Origin: C-114 sp963719285
GTDB lineage: Bacteria > Chloroflexota > Limnocylindria > Limnocylindrales > CSP1-4
Reading direction: 5' to 3'
Assembly (NCBI GenBank): GCA_963719285.1
Contig: CAVRBO010000004.1
Coordinates: 978,118-1,042,117 of the forward strand
Length of the DNA: 64,000 nt
Part shown: piece after piece, positions 62,600-64,000 of the stretch
Numbering within the stretch: position 1 is the stretch's first letter
Layout: every line of letters begins with the position of its first letter
Made by a program: the position numbers and the translations under genes
Notes under the pieces: model-generated
Told to the model about the DNA's origin: nothing
The model's input: the letters and a program-made list of their open reading frames with translations, nothing else
Databases searched by the model: none

Positions 62600-64000
62600 T
62601 CAGGCCACCGCGCGGCCGCCCGGGGCCGCCGGATCGCCGGGCGTCCAGAGGCCGCCCCGATCGTCACCAGGCTGCGGCGCGGTCGCGACCGTGCGGATGC
62701 CGAGCACGAAGGCGGTCACCAGGCGCTCGTCGAGCTGCGAGCCGGCGGCGTCCTCGAGACGGGTCAGCGCCTCGTCGATGGAGATGGCCTTGCGGTATGG
62801 CCGGGTCGTCGTCATCGCCGAGAACGCGTCGCAGACCGCGAGGATGCGCGCGATCTCGGGGATCTCCTCCCCGGCAAGGTGTCCCAGGTAGCCATTCCCG
62901 TCCCAGCGTTCGTGGTGGTGTCGGATGCCTGCCCGGATCTCGGCGACGTTCGGCAGGTCGCGAACCAGAAGATCGCCAAGGGCGACGTGCTGCTTGACCG
63001 TCTCGTATTCCAGCTCGGTCAGCGCTGCGGGCTTGCGCAGGATCCGGTCGGGGACGCCGATCTTGCCGATGTCGTGGAGCCGGCCCGCTCGGTAGAGCAC
63101 GGACCGGGCCTGGCCGTCGAGGCCGAGTCGTTCGCCCAGGAAATCGGCGTACCGGGCGACGTCTTCGGAGTGGCGGCGCGTGTAGTGGTCCTTGGTGTCG
63201 ACCGCGATGATCAGGCCCTCGAGCACGTCGAACCGGACCGCCTCCGCCAGGGGGACGTTGTCGACCTGGGCGACCCGGTACCCATCCCCACCGCTGACCT
63301 TGGCCTCATCCAGCGTCCGAGACGCGCTGGAGAGGAGCGTCGTGACCGATTCGCCGTTGTTCGGGAAGGAACATATCCCGGGACTGATCGTGATCGGGAG
63401 GCGTTCGGACGACCCAAATCGCAGGCTGAGCTCGGCCAGCCGGGCCCGTACGAGTCCGATGCTGTTCAGGTCGGCCGCGAGGTCCGGAGTCACGATGACC
63501 AGGAATTCATCGGGTCCGTAGCGTCCCCAGCGGTCATCCGTCGGAAGCATGTCCCGCAGAACCTGGGCGACCGCCATGAGCGCCTGATCGCCCGCCGGGT
63601 GGCCGTGGGTCTCGTTGAGGCTCCGGAAGTTGTCGATGTCGAGCAGCGCGATGTCCAGCGTCTCGCCGGTCTGTCGTGCGGCTTCGATCGGGAAAGCGAG
63701 ACGCGACCAGGGCTCGTGATCGAGCGTGCCGGTCATCGGATCGAGGGTCGTCGACTCGATGAGCTGGTCGGTCTGGCGCAGGATCCGTCCCTGGGCCGCA
63801 CGGAAGACCAGGTACAGGGCCACGGCTGCAGGGCCCCCGCGAACAAGGTGATGATGATGACCTGTCGACGCAGGCGGTCCAAATCCCCGAGGATGGGTGC
63901 GGCGTCTCGCCGAGCACCGATGATCGCGACCACGGTGCACGGTCTCGATCGGGAAGTACGCGCGCAGGACGTCCGCCGCGGCCAGAGGCGAGCCGACGGA
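62600..64000 (-). pseudogene. GGDEF/HD-GYP protein, one frameshift near its 5-prime end, cut by window end
   Basis: Running in from beyond 64000. A sensor end (ADVLRAYFPIETV, then VVAIIGARRDAAPILGDLDR) and one membrane helix precede a frameshift near 63840. The GGDEF part has DPMTGTLDHEPWSRLAFPIE, ALLDIDNFRSLNETHGHPAG and the degenerate active site GRYGPDEF. The HD-GYP part has RLHDIGKIGVPDRILRKPAA and RHHHERWDGNGYLGHLAGEE, with GYL instead of GYP. It probably degrades cyclic di-GMP or has lost activity. It is the closest relative of the broken gene at 50927-52029. Confidence 0.85.

Overview
The window is a high-GC (roughly 70 percent) bacterial chromosome segment with densely packed genes, many 1-4 base ATGA/GTGA overlaps and frequent GTG or TTG starts. 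No rRNA, tRNA, phage, transposase or CRISPR was seen. The gene mix (nifJ-type pyruvate oxidoreductase with a PreA-like partner, phosphoketolase-acetate kinase, lutABC, a MurJ fusion, many GGDEF proteins, a TfoX/YjbR pair, an ice-binding protein) fits an uncultured Chloroflexota, perhaps Limnocylindria-like. An actinobacterial source cannot be excluded. This assignment is an inference from gene content, not from a marker gene.

Layout. 0-2 kb: end of araD and a frameshifted araB (arabinose). 2-9.4 kb: small stress and membrane proteins, a low-affinity iron permease, an OmpR-type response regulator with its histidine kinase, and an AI-2E exporter. 9.5-14 kb: an efeUOB-like iron uptake cluster. 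14.1-17.6 kb, opposite strand: a cobalt/nickel uptake operon cbiM-cbiQ-cbiO-nicoT. 17.7-20.4 kb: small membrane proteins, an XRE regulator and a cysteine-repeat secreted protein. 20.6-24.3 kb: the phosphoketolase-acetate kinase operon. 24.3-39.3 kb: a DevS/DevR-like two-component pair among universal stress proteins, flavodoxins, CBS and TusA-like proteins, nifJ/preA, a hydrogenase relic with its maturation protease, and a hemerythrin-like protein. This reads as a low-oxygen or energy-stress neighbourhood. 39.3-46 kb: unknowns, a GGDEF protein with a strict seven-residue repeat, and a MurJ fusion whose C-terminal domain recurs in the neighbouring PKD protein. 46-49.8 kb: remnants of rhaM and rhaI, then complete lutABC. 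50-64 kb: a HAD phosphatase, a broken GGDEF/HD-GYP gene joined to a fabF tail, ArsR/SRPBCC, a Na+/H+ antiporter, a DyP peroxidase, a TetR regulator with a palindromic operator, TfoX-like and VOC proteins, an ice-binding protein and a second GGDEF/HD-GYP gene running off the end.

How the genes work together. Phosphoketolase yields acetyl phosphate, which acetate kinase converts to acetate plus ATP. NifJ oxidises pyruvate to acetyl-CoA and reduces ferredoxin or flavodoxin. LutABC oxidises lactate, which in rhamnose-using Chloroflexi is fed by the rhamnose pathway whose first genes are here only stumps. The iron, cobalt and nickel importers supply metals for such enzymes.

Caveat. Many conserved genes between 1.1 and 20.4 kb, and a few later, are broken by single-base indels. 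In the ferrous permease every break is repaired by adding one G beside a G run, so sequencing error is more likely than decay there. By contrast the rhaM/rhaI, fabF/HD-GYP and hydrogenase fragments have lost whole domains. They are either real deletion scars or misassembly joints.
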